A model generated the notes under the pieces. The model was not told the DNA's origin, did no database searches, and saw only the letters and a program-made list of their open reading frames with translations. From contig JAIPDO010000026.1 in the NCBI GenBank assembly GCA_021737645.1, positions 1-52,642 on the forward strand: DNA of 52,642 bases. The letters run 5' to 3'. Source of the stretch: Desulfarculaceae bacterium. Its GTDB lineage: Bacteria; Desulfobacterota; Desulfarculia; Desulfarculales; Desulfarculaceae. Position numbers and translations under genes: made by a program. Positions 1 to 7,369 of this stretch are shown here, in pieces. Positions within the stretch are counted from its first letter, which is position 1; every line of letters begins with the position of its first letter.

Positions 1-566
1 CCCATCTCCTGCTCGCCGTCCTGGGAGGCCATGGCCAGGGCCCCGGCCGAGGCGGTGGTGCCCTGGTGGCTGAAGTCCAGGCCCAGGGAGGTGAGCAGGC
101 GCAGCTGGCTCACCGCGGAGGCGAACTCCGCCGGTTGCACGTGCACCACCCGTGGATCGCCCACCAGGGCGGCGGCGGCCACTTGTTTGGCCCTCTCCAC
201 CTTGGCCTCCACCGGGTCGGTGGCCAGCTCGGGGTCGAAAACCTCCACCCGGGGTGGGTCCTCAACCGGCCCGGCCAGGCTGATGCCCGGTTCCGGGTCG
301 CTGGCGGCCGCTGAAGCCATGGCCTCGGCCACGGCCCGCTTGATGCCCTGGGGGTCGCCGCCGATGACGTAGGCGAAGCCCAGGCGCTCGTCGTTGACCA
401 CGCGCAGCGCCAGGCCGCTGGAGGTGGATTGCTGAAAGGCGTCCACCTGTTGGCCGCGCACCCCGATGGACACGCGGTCGCTGTGCACCGCCGCGATCTC
501 CCACTGCTTGGCGCCGCTGGCCTCCAGGGCCTTGCGGGCCAGCTCCACTTGACGGTCTAAATCCAC
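1..566 (-). CDS. TldD/PmbA (TldE) family metalloprotease-like protein, N-terminal part
   Basis: Only the first ~188 residues are inside the window; the gene runs off the left edge. The translation opens VDLDRQVELARKALEASGAK and continues with VRGQQVDAFQQSTSSGLALR and VVNDERLGFAYV, which matches the N-terminal domain of the TldD/PmbA family (peptidase U62). TldD and TldE form a heterodimeric protease that unfolds and cleaves peptides such as CcdA or microcin precursors. No TldD-type metal site is visible in this part, and the short N-terminus looks more like the TldE/PmbA branch, but that is inference. The start is taken as GTG, two bases after the stop of the acetyltransferase upstream, so the two genes are probably co-transcribed and coupled. 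Confidence 0.75.
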   Translation of the reverse strand, partial: MDLDRQVELARKALEASGAKQWEIAAVHSDRVSIGVRGQQVDAFQQSTSSGLALRVVNDERLGFAYVIGGDPQGIKRAVAEAMASAAASDPEPGISLAGPVEDPPRVEVFDPELATDPVEAKVERAKQVAAAALVGDPRVVHVQPAEFASAVSQLRLLTSLGLDFSHQGTTASAGALAMASQDGEQEM

Positions 567-568
567 CT

Positions 569-1021
569 TTATAGCTCCAGCAGCATGGCGATCTCGTCGC
601 AATCGGGGAACTTCACGCAATTTATGCAGTCAGCCCAAATCTTGTTGGGCAGCATTTGCTTGTCCACTTGCACGAATTCGAAGCGGGCGAAAAACGTGGG
701 GCGGTAGGTCAGGGCGAATATCTTGTTGAAGCCCAGGGTGACCGCCTCGGAGCAGCAGGTTTCCACCAGCTTGGTGCCCCAGCCTTCGCCGCCGCGCTCG
801 GGAAGCACCGCCAGGCTGCGAATCTCGCAGAGGTCTTCCCAACACAGGTGCAGGGCGCAGGTCCCCACAGCCTGGCCCTCGGCGTCCTCGGCGATCACGA
901 AGTCCCGCAGGAACTCGTAAAGATCGGTCAGGGGCCGGGCCAACAAATCTCCCTGGCCGCCGTAATGGGCCAGTAGTTTGTGGATGAAGCGAACATCCTG
1001 TTGCCGCGCCTTGCGGATCAT
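569..1021 (-). CDS. GNAT N-acetyltransferase, short ArgA-type (N-acetylglutamate synthase-like)
   Basis: This is a 150-residue single-domain GNAT protein. It has the acetyl-CoA loop region (residues ~70-85, SLAVLPERGGEGWGTKLVE) and a C-terminal motif, KIWADCINCVKFPDCDE, typical of the short N-acetylglutamate synthases (ArgA-like) of deltaproteobacteria and Gram-positives. These acetylate the amino group of glutamate as the first step of arginine synthesis. The three cysteines in the tail are characteristic of this subgroup. ATG start has GGAG seven bases upstream. It is followed two bases later by a PmbA-like gene. The assignment to glutamate as substrate is by family only, since no other arg biosynthesis gene is in the window. 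Confidence 0.72.
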   Translation of the reverse strand: MIRKARQQDVRFIHKLLAHYGGQGDLLARPLTDLYEFLRDFVIAEDAEGQAVGTCALHLCWEDLCEIRSLAVLPERGGEGWGTKLVETCCSEAVTLGFNKIFALTYRPTFFARFEFVQVDKQMLPNKIWADCINCVKFPDCDEIAMLLEL

Positions 1022-1122
1022 GGGCTACTCCAAAATATCTAGGAGGCTCACATTCTAACGCGGGGTGAGCGGGGGGTCAAAGACATGCCCGAGGTTTTCA
1101 CAGCGCCAAGTCTCGGAGGAGT

Positions 1123-2016
1123 TTAAAAACCGTATACCTGAGGGGGGGCGAGGTACTTGGGAAACTTCTGCAACAAGGCCTTGCGGGCCAGGAAACATAG
1201 GTGGCACTCATCCACATAGGCTTGTTCATGGGGCAGTTGATACTCCCTTACCAACTGGGCGGGGCCGCCGCTTTGCAGCGGACCGCACACGGGATGCTCA
1301 ACGGGGCGATAGTCCCGAACCAAGCACGACAGGGGAGTTTGCCACATGTTGCCCATGGTCAGCCCTTGGCAAAGATGCACGTTGCCCATGGGGTCGATAT
1401 GCACCCTGCTGGGTTCGGCCAGATTTTCGTGGGGGCAGCTTGCAAGCTCTTGCCAATTCCTGAGGGGCAGCCCCTCGGTCAGCTTTTCCACCGCCCTGCC
1501 CCTGAACATCGCCCCGCCGCCGACCACCGGAGCGCCTTTTTCCTGGCCTTCGCCAGGCTGCATGATCGTGGGCTGGTTAATGCAAATGGCCCCGGTGCCC
1601 ATGCCCAGGCCTCGGGCGGCTTCCAGCGCCATCTTGGCCGGGCTTAGCTCCTGGTCCGAATGAAAGGCGTCATCGCTGATGCTGAGATAGTCGACTCCGG
1701 CGTCCGTCAGGGGCTTTAGCCAAAGCGCCGAGTCCTCTACCGAGGTGGCCTGATAGGCATTGGTCACAATGCCCACCTTGAAGCCTCTTTGGTGGGCGGC
1801 CCTTACTGATTCGACCAAGAGAGGGAAAAACAACAGCGGCTCCCCACCTTCGTAATAAACCCATTCCACAGTGGCCGCCTCTTGGGCCTGAGCAAGGGCC
1901 AAGTTGACTTGGGCGAGGGTAAATGTGCCGGTTGAGTGGGGGCTGCAAAAAAGGAAGCAGTGGTCGCATTCAAAATTGCACAAATAGGTAAGCAGGAAAT
2001 GCACTTGCTTGAGCAT
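1123..2016 (-). CDS. Radical SAM protein with cysteine-rich C-terminal region
   Basis: The protein of about 297 residues begins MLKQVHFLLTYLCNFECDHC, giving the radical SAM cluster motif CxxxCxxC near residues 12-19, followed by the YYEGGEPLLF loop. The C-terminal half carries further cysteines (SCPHENL, HLCQGL, DECHLCFLARKAL), which suggests a SPASM-like auxiliary cluster region. It should therefore catalyse an adenosylmethionine radical reaction, but the substrate cannot be read from the sequence. An upstream in-frame ATG at 2058 would add 14 residues. The ATG at 2016 is preferred because GGAGGGG lies about 10 bases upstream and the protein then starts just before the SAM motif. The neighbour upstream encodes an exported SUMF1-like protein, but the 144-base gap makes a functional link uncertain. 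Confidence 0.8.
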   Translation of the reverse strand: MLKQVHFLLTYLCNFECDHCFLFCSPHSTGTFTLAQVNLALAQAQEAATVEWVYYEGGEPLLFFPLLVESVRAAHQRGFKVGIVTNAYQATSVEDSALWLKPLTDAGVDYLSISDDAFHSDQELSPAKMALEAARGLGMGTGAICINQPTIMQPGEGQEKGAPVVGGGAMFRGRAVEKLTEGLPLRNWQELASCPHENLAEPSRVHIDPMGNVHLCQGLTMGNMWQTPLSCLVRDYRPVEHPVCGPLQSGGPAQLVREYQLPHEQAYVDECHLCFLARKALLQKFPKYLAPPQVYGF

Positions 2017-2160
2017 GGCGTACTTTTCCCCTCCAACCGCCATGGGCGCCGGCCGCACCGGAGCATCGGGAGTGAATCATGATTGCCCGGCACCCAGGCC
2101 GTTCCAGGTGGCTCATGAATTTTTACGCCAAAAGCTTGCGCCTTTGGCTGGGGCAAGCCT

Positions 2161-3030
2161 TTACCTGATTTCCTTTACCAACCTGAAGCCCAGGGTGTTG
2201 TACTTGGATGCCGGATGGGCGAAGTTGCGGTTGGCCGAGCGCAGGTAGTGGGGTATGCCGAACCAACTGCCGCCCCGGCGTACCCGCCATTCGCCGCTGA
2301 CCGGCCCCTGGGGGTCGCTCACCGGCTTCGCGGGGTAGTCGCCCAGCCAGTCGGCCACCCATTCCCACACGTTGCCCGCCATGTCGTAGAGCCCCCAGGC
2401 GTTGGGCGGGAAGCTCTTTACCGGGGCCGCGCCATCCAGCGGCAGGCCGCGGGATTTATAGTAATTCTGGCAGTCGCGTTTTTTCAGGCTGTTGTTGGCG
2501 TACATGGCCCGATTGCAGTCGATGCCTTCGCCCCAGGGATAGGAGCCCTGGTTGCCCGCCCTGGCCGCGTATTCCCACTCGGCCTCGGTGGGCAGGCGAT
2601 AGCTGGCCCGGCCCTGGTGGTTGAGTTTGTAGATGAACTGCTGAGCCTGGTACCAGGAAACCTGCACCACGGGAGAGTTGGGTCCGCCGGGGCGCTTGGC
2701 GGCCAGCCAGCGTTTGCCCATGACCTTTTGCCATTGCCCCAGGGTCACCTCGGTTGCCTGCATGTAAAAGGCCTGGGTGAGGGTGACCTGGTGCAGCAAT
2801 TCCCGCTTTTGGTGGCCCGGCTCACTCTCAGGGCTGCCCATCATGAAGGTGCCGGGCGGGATAAGCACAAACTCCATGCCCAGATCGTTGGCGACCTTTT
2901 TGGGCAGTTTGGCGTATTTGGCCGGCAGGGTGGAATAGTCCGGGGCGGCCGAGGCCACGCCGGCTGATGCCGACAAGCAGACCGCTAGGGCGGTGATGGC
3001 GGCCAGGAAGCCTAGGATGCGTACTCTCAT
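2161..3030 (-). CDS. Exported formylglycine-generating-enzyme-like (SUMF1/FGE-sulfatase domain) protein
   Basis: The ~289-residue product has a signal peptide (MRVRILGFLAAITALAVCLS...ASA) and then one full FGE-sulfatase fold: GMEFVLIPPGTFMMGSP, YRLPTEAEWEYAARAG, WGLYDMAGNVWEWVADW and the C-terminal GFRLV. True formylglycine-generating enzymes have two catalytic cysteines in the segment following RGGSW; here that segment reads RGGSWFGIPHYLRSANRNF and has none. It is therefore probably not a sulfatase-maturing oxidase but one of the many SUMF1-fold proteins with other envelope roles. The ATG at 3030 is chosen over the longer frame start at 3120 because AGGG lies about 10 bases upstream and the signal peptide then begins correctly. 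Confidence 0.82.
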   Translation of the reverse strand: MRVRILGFLAAITALAVCLSASAGVASAAPDYSTLPAKYAKLPKKVANDLGMEFVLIPPGTFMMGSPESEPGHQKRELLHQVTLTQAFYMQATEVTLGQWQKVMGKRWLAAKRPGGPNSPVVQVSWYQAQQFIYKLNHQGRASYRLPTEAEWEYAARAGNQGSYPWGEGIDCNRAMYANNSLKKRDCQNYYKSRGLPLDGAAPVKSFPPNAWGLYDMAGNVWEWVADWLGDYPAKPVSDPQGPVSGEWRVRRGGSWFGIPHYLRSANRNFAHPASKYNTLGFRLVKEIR

Positions 3031-3123
3031 GGGCGCTTTACCCTGATCTTTGAGGTGTGACGATGGGGCCTGGGATAATGGTGCCATAGCCGGGCGGCGG
3101 CGGCAAGTCCCCATGGCCAAAGA

Positions 3124-3813
3124 TTAATTCCGCCGAGTGACATAGGCGGCCAGCTTGTGCTGCAAGCGGATGCGTCCCGCCGCGCCCTGGGCCGCGTCCA
3201 ACTGGGCGTAGGGTCCCACGCGCACCCGGTAGCGGCGGCCCGCCCCCTGCACGTCCACCATGAGGGTGTAGGCGGGGTAGCCGCTGTCTTGCAGACGCCG
3301 CACCAGATTCAGGGCCTGGTTTTTGTCCGAAAACGAGGCCACCTGCACCGTGAAGCGCTTCTTGTCCTGGGGCTGGGCCTGGGCCGGGGCCGCCGGGGCG
3401 GGGGCCGGTTTGGCCGGGGGGGCTGGGGCAGGGGCCTGGGCCTGGGGCGCGGGGGCGGCTTCCGGGGGCTGGGCCGGAGGCTTGGCGGCCGGTTTGGCCG
3501 GAGCGGCGGGTGCGGGAGGGGCGGTTTGGCGCTGCTGTTTCACCCGGTCGTAGAAGGAGAGTTGGGCTTCGGTGAGCCGCTGGGGCGGTGCCGTGGGGTC
3601 GCTGCCCAGCAGGCGCTCCAGGCCCAGGGCCTGCTTTACCCAGGCCACCTGCTCGGGCGTGGCCAGGGAGCCTTGGCCCACCAACACTCCCAGCACAAAA
3701 GCCCAGCAGATCAGAAACGCCGCGAACAGCCAGCCCAGGGCCCGCTTGGGCGCGCCGGAGGGCTCCTTGGAGCTTCGCTGCCGGGGCTGGCGGCTGGGGC
3801 GCTTGGCGGCCAT
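3124..3813 (-). CDS. SPOR-domain membrane protein
   Basis: This 229-residue protein has a basic cytoplasmic N-terminus (~25 residues), one membrane segment (WLFAAFLICWAFVLGVLVGQ), a long Pro/Ala-rich linker (residues ~85-150) and a C-terminal SPOR domain (KKRFTVQVASFSDKNQAL...RYRVRVGPYAQ). SPOR domains bind denuded glycan strands of septal peptidoglycan, so a role at the division site is likely, as for FtsN-type proteins. It starts six bases after the argS stop and is probably in the same transcript. A DedD- or FtsN-like placement is plausible, but the low-complexity linker prevents a firm name. Confidence 0.85.
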   Translation of the reverse strand: MAAKRPSRQPRQRSSKEPSGAPKRALGWLFAAFLICWAFVLGVLVGQGSLATPEQVAWVKQALGLERLLGSDPTAPPQRLTEAQLSFYDRVKQQRQTAPPAPAAPAKPAAKPPAQPPEAAPAPQAQAPAPAPPAKPAPAPAAPAQAQPQDKKRFTVQVASFSDKNQALNLVRRLQDSGYPAYTLMVDVQGAGRRYRVRVGPYAQLDAAQGAAGRIRLQHKLAAYVTRRN

Positions 3814-3818
3814 GGGCC

Positions 3819-5489
3819 TTACATCTTCTCCGGCGCGCTAACGCCCAACAGCTCCAGGCCGTTGGCCAACACCCGGCCCACGGCCTGGGTCAGCACCAAG
3901 CGGGCCGCGCTCATGCCGGGATCTTCCACCAGCACATGAGCGGCGTTGTAATAAGAATGGAAGGCCCCGGCCAGGTCGTGCAGGTAGTAGGTGATGCGGT
4001 GAGGCTCCAGGGCCTTGGCCGCGCCTTCCACCAACTCGGGGAACTCGGCCAGGCGCTTGGCCAACTCCACCTCGGGGGCCAGGGTCAGGCAATCCAGGTC
4101 CGTGGCCGCCGGGTCGGGCAGGGGCACGCCCTCGGCCTCGGCCTTGCGCAAAATGGACTTGACCCTGGTGTGGGCGTATTGCACGTAGAACACCGGGTTG
4201 TCCAGGGACTGGGCCTTGGCCACCTCCAGGTCGAAGTCCAGCTGGGCGTCGGAGCGCCGGGTCAGGAAGATGAAGCGGGCGCTGTCGCCGCCCACCTCGT
4301 CCACCACCTCGCGCAGGGTCACGAACTCGCCACCCCGGGTGGACATGGCCACCGGCTCGCCGTTGCGGAGCAGGTTGACCATCTGCACCAGCACCACTGT
4401 GAGGTCTTCGGGCTCGCGGCCCAGCCCGGCCAGAGAGGCCTTTAGCCGGGGCACGTAGCCGTGGTGGTCCGCCCCCCACACGTCCACCAAGCTGGTGAAG
4501 CCCCGGCGGAACTTGTCCAGGTGATAGGCGATGTCGCTGGCGAAATAGGTGATCTCGCCGTTGGTGCGTTTGACCACCCGGTCCTTTTCGTCGCCGAACT
4601 CGGTGGCCTTGAACCACAGAGCGCCCTCGGCTTCGTAGAGCAGGCCTTTTTCACGCAGGGCGGCGAAGGCCCGCTCCACCGCGCCGTCGGTGACCAGGCT
4701 CTTTTCGCTGAAATAGCTGTCGATGCTCACGTGGAAGGCGGCCAAGTCTTCCTTGATGCCGTCCAGTATCTTTTGGCCCGCCCACTGGGAGGCCAGGGCC
4801 ACGGCATCGTCCTGAGGCATGTCCAGCAAGCCCTTGCCCTCGGGGGTGGCCAGCAGCTCGGCGGCCAGGCCGTTGATGTACTCGCCCTTGTAGTGCTTGT
4901 CCGGGAAGGGCTCGTCCGAGCCCCCCAGCTGCCTGGCGCGCACCAGGACGCTGCGCCCCAGGGTGGCCATCTGGTTGCCCGCGTCGTTGAGGTAATATTC
5001 CCGCTGGGCGTCAAAGCCGCTGAAGGCCAACACCCGGGCCAGGGCGTCGCCCAGGGCCGCACCCCGGCCGTGGCCCACGTGCAGCGGGCCGGTGGGGTTG
5101 GCGCTGACGAACTCCACCTGCACCTTGGCCCCCGCGCCCCAGTCGCCTCGCCCAAACTCCGGCCCTTGGGCCAAGATTTGGGGCAGCACGGCGTGCCAGG
5201 CCGCCGGGTTCAGGAAAAAGTTGATAAAGCCGGGACCGGCGATGGCGGTGCGCTCGATGAGGCCGTTGCCCTGGCCCAGATGGGCCAGCAGTATCTCGGC
5301 GATCTGGCGGGGGCTCTTGCGGCAGGGGCGGGCAAGCTGCATGGCCAGGTTGCTGGCCAAATCGCCGTGCTCGGCCTGCTTGGTCTTTTCCACCACAAAC
5401 TCGGGCACCGCGTCCACCGGGGGCAGGTCAGCGGCGGCGCAGGCGCTCTCCAGGGCCTTGATGAGCTGGGCAGCCAGAGTCTTTTTCAT
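3819..5489 (-). CDS. argS: Arginyl-tRNA synthetase
   Basis: The 556-residue protein is a full-length class I arginyl-tRNA synthetase. It has the N-terminal Arg-tRNA recognition domain (residues ~1-90), the HIGH signature as HVGH at about residue 137 within NPTGPLHVGHGRG, the Rossmann catalytic core, and the C-terminal DALR anticodon-binding domain ending YYNAAHVLVEDPGMSAARL. The KMSKS position is MSTRGGEF, a divergence common in bacterial ArgRS. It charges tRNA-Arg. The ATG overlaps the TGA of the small cysteine protein upstream (ATGA), a sign of translational coupling, and the SPOR gene follows. Confidence 0.97.
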   Translation of the reverse strand: MKKTLAAQLIKALESACAAADLPPVDAVPEFVVEKTKQAEHGDLASNLAMQLARPCRKSPRQIAEILLAHLGQGNGLIERTAIAGPGFINFFLNPAAWHAVLPQILAQGPEFGRGDWGAGAKVQVEFVSANPTGPLHVGHGRGAALGDALARVLAFSGFDAQREYYLNDAGNQMATLGRSVLVRARQLGGSDEPFPDKHYKGEYINGLAAELLATPEGKGLLDMPQDDAVALASQWAGQKILDGIKEDLAAFHVSIDSYFSEKSLVTDGAVERAFAALREKGLLYEAEGALWFKATEFGDEKDRVVKRTNGEITYFASDIAYHLDKFRRGFTSLVDVWGADHHGYVPRLKASLAGLGREPEDLTVVLVQMVNLLRNGEPVAMSTRGGEFVTLREVVDEVGGDSARFIFLTRRSDAQLDFDLEVAKAQSLDNPVFYVQYAHTRVKSILRKAEAEGVPLPDPAATDLDCLTLAPEVELAKRLAEFPELVEGAAKALEPHRITYYLHDLAGAFHSYYNAAHVLVEDPGMSAARLVLTQAVGRVLANGLELLGVSAPEKM

Positions 5490-5659
5490 TTATCAGCCTC
5501 GTCAGGCTCGGGCAGGGCATGGTCGCGGGTGAAGTCCGGGCACTTGATCACCGAACCCTGCTCGTAGCTGTATTTCTTTTTGCAGTCCAGCCGCCAGGCG
5601 CATACCACGCACATGGTGGGCTGGTGCGATTTGATGGGGTCCTTGTTCTTGTCTGTCAT
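5486..5659 (-). CDS. Small four-cysteine protein coupled to argS (57 residues)
   Basis: This short ORF starts MTDKNKDPIKSHQPTMCVVC and ends ALPEPDEADK. It contains four cysteines: CVVC at residues 17-20, C26 and C40 (IKCPDF). That spacing fits a small metal- or Fe-S-binding knuckle. Its TGA overlaps the argS start codon by four bases, so it is almost certainly translated in the same unit. The region between it and alr has no other gene. The function is unknown. The charged, compact sequence with conserved-looking aromatic residues (AWRLDCKKKYSY) argues that it is a real gene and not a chance frame. Confidence 0.7.
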   Translation of the reverse strand: MTDKNKDPIKSHQPTMCVVCAWRLDCKKKYSYEQGSVIKCPDFTRDHALPEPDEADK

Positions 5660-5718
5660 GTGGGGCTAAGCCTCCCGTAAGAAAAGCAATCCTAAGCTAC
5701 CCTGGAGGGTACGGGGGG

Positions 5719-6861
5719 TCAAGAGCGGTGGCGGCGGCGGTTGGCCGCGCCCAGGGAACAGGTGATTTCGTAAGAGATGGTGCCCGCCCATCCGCCCAGT
5801 TGGTCGGCGGTGATCTCCTCGGACCCCGAGCGGCCCAGAAGCACCACCTCATCGCCCGGCGAGGGCAGCGGATCCAAGCCGGTGAGGTCCACCATGATGG
5901 CGTTCATGCACACCCGGCCCCGCACTGGGGCGGGCCTCCCCTGGATGAGCACCTGGGCTTGGTTGGAGGCGCTGCGGGGATAGCCGTCGCTGTAGCCAGC
6001 GGCCACCACCCCCAGCCAGGTGTCGCGTGGGGCGCGCCAGGTGTGGCCGTAGGACACCCCGGCCCCGGCGGGCACCAGGCGAACCCCGGCCAGACGGCTG
6101 GTAAAGCGCATGGCCGTACGCAGGGGCGCGACTCCCAGGCTTTCCGGGGCGGGCAGGCCGCCGTAGAGGCTTATGCCCAGGCGGGCCAGGCCCGGCGCTC
6201 CGGGTGCGTCCGGGGGCGGAGCCAGAACCCCGCCGCTGGCGGCCAGGCTGGAGGCGGGCAATGCGAAGCCGCGCCGTCTGGCTTCGGCCAGCAAGGAGCT
6301 GAACTCCTGGGCCTGCTTTTGGGCGGTGGCGTCGCCGGGCACCCCGCTGGTGGCCAGATGGCTGGCCAGCCCCTCGATCTTAAGGCCGGGCAGGGCGGCG
6401 GCTCGCTCCAGTAGGTCCAAAGCCTCGTCAGGACCAACGCCCAGGCGGCTCATACCGGTGTCTATCTTTAGATGACATGTGGCCTGGGTTCCCCCGGCCT
6501 GGGCGGCTTGGCTCAGGCCGGCGAAATCATCCCACACGGCCAAAAAGGGACTCAGGTCGTGGGCCACGGCCAGGGGAGCTTGCTCCGGAGTGAGGCCCAT
6601 GAACACCAGGATGGGGCCTTCGATGCCCGCCCGGCGCAGCATAGCCCCCTCGCTGGGCAACGCCACGGCCAGGGCCTCGGCACCCTCGGCTTTGAGGCGC
6701 CGGGCCACCGGCACTATGCCGTGGCCATAGGCGTCGGCCTTGACCACCCCGGCCACGCCCATGCCCGATGGCAACAGGGCGCGCAGGGCGGCCAGATTGG
6801 CCGCCACGGCCTGAAGGTCCACGGTCACCAGATTGTCGGGGCTGGGCGCCACTCGGCTCAT
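5719..6861 (-). CDS. alr: Alanine racemase
   Basis: The 380-residue protein is a PLP-dependent fold-type III alanine racemase that interconverts L- and D-alanine for peptidoglycan. The PLP lysine is in VVKADAYGHG (K41). The catalytic tyrosine segment GVSYGHTW and the substrate-loop segment RVCMNAIMVDLTG are both present in the C-terminal domain. Length is normal for the family. The ATG start has AAGGAG six bases upstream. It stands alone, with the tRNA-Arg gene divergent on its upstream side. Confidence 0.96.
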   Translation of the reverse strand: MSRVAPSPDNLVTVDLQAVAANLAALRALLPSGMGVAGVVKADAYGHGIVPVARRLKAEGAEALAVALPSEGAMLRRAGIEGPILVFMGLTPEQAPLAVAHDLSPFLAVWDDFAGLSQAAQAGGTQATCHLKIDTGMSRLGVGPDEALDLLERAAALPGLKIEGLASHLATSGVPGDATAQKQAQEFSSLLAEARRRGFALPASSLAASGGVLAPPPDAPGAPGLARLGISLYGGLPAPESLGVAPLRTAMRFTSRLAGVRLVPAGAGVSYGHTWRAPRDTWLGVVAAGYSDGYPRSASNQAQVLIQGRPAPVRGRVCMNAIMVDLTGLDPLPSPGDEVVLLGRSGSEEITADQLGGWAGTISYEITCSLGAANRRRHRS

Positions 6862-6923
6862 GGCATCTCCTTGATCTTAGGCACTACTATCCCACCCTGC
6901 CCGGTCCCTGGCAAGCAGGGGGC

Positions 6924-6951
6924 TTTACACCACGCGCTCAGAGGTTAGAAT
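6924..6951 (+). promoter_or_regulatory. Sigma-70 type promoter of tRNA-Arg
   Basis: TTTACA at 6924-6929 and TAGAAT at 6946-6951 are separated by 16 bases. Transcription would begin around 6958, only a few bases before the tRNA. Confidence 0.6.
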
Positions 6952-6962
6952 AGCCGAAACAC

Positions 6963-7039
6963 GCGCCAGTAGCTCAGGTGGATAGAGCAGTGGCCTTCTA
7001 AGCCACCGGTCGGGGGTTCGAGTCCCTCCTGGCGTACCA
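6963..7039 (+). tRNA. tRNA-Arg (anticodon TCT)
   Basis: A complete cloverleaf can be drawn: acceptor GCGCCAG with CTGGCGT, D arm GCTC/GAGC, anticodon stem GTGGC/GCCAC enclosing CTTCTAA (anticodon TCT), T arm with TTCGAGT, and an encoded CCA end. The first acceptor pair is a G-T rather than G-C. It is a single-gene transcript between its own promoter and a strong terminator. Confidence 0.95.
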
Positions 7040-7051
7040 AAAATAATCAAG

Positions 7052-7080
7052 GAGGCGGCCAAGTTGGCCGCCTCTTTTTT
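7052..7080 (+). terminator. Intrinsic terminator after tRNA-Arg
   Basis: GAGGCGGCCAA and TTGGCCGCCTC form an 11-bp perfect stem with a one-base centre (effective loop of a few bases), followed directly by six T residues. It ends the tRNA-Arg transcript. Confidence 0.9.
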
Positions 7081-7369
7081 ATCGTCACCACGTTGAAAGC
7101 CGGCGGGGGCATGGGCACCCGTTTGATATGTCGGAGGAAAAGGTCTACCATGCTTACCAGCAGTGGGGACGGTTGCCCCCTGCGTTAATTTCAGCTACAC
7201 CTCGCCAAAGCACAGGGGCCATAAATCCTTTGGACGCCACCCAACCGCATCACATTGCAGCGGAAGCACCACAAGGCCCCCCAAAAGGCAGGCGCGGCGG
7301 ATGCCGCCTAAAATCAGCACAAAGGGAATATTGGGAAACAGCCGGCTAAATTAGGGGGTGCCCTCGCAA
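7081..7369. other. Intergenic region between tRNA-Arg terminator and the SLC13 permease
   Basis: No convincing gene is seen. A GGAGG at 7133 precedes an ATG at 7150 that opens only a 12-codon frame. A longer overlapping frame (7128-7349) has unnatural composition and no family resemblance. The region presumably holds the promoter of the permease gene, but no clear -35/-10 pair stands out. Confidence 0.4.

Noticed and set aside
7128..7349. 73-codon frame after tRNA-Arg
   Set aside because: No family resemblance, Arg/Pro-rich random composition, and overlapping alternative frames of equal quality. A 12-codon mini-frame at 7150 with GGAGG upstream is also too weak.
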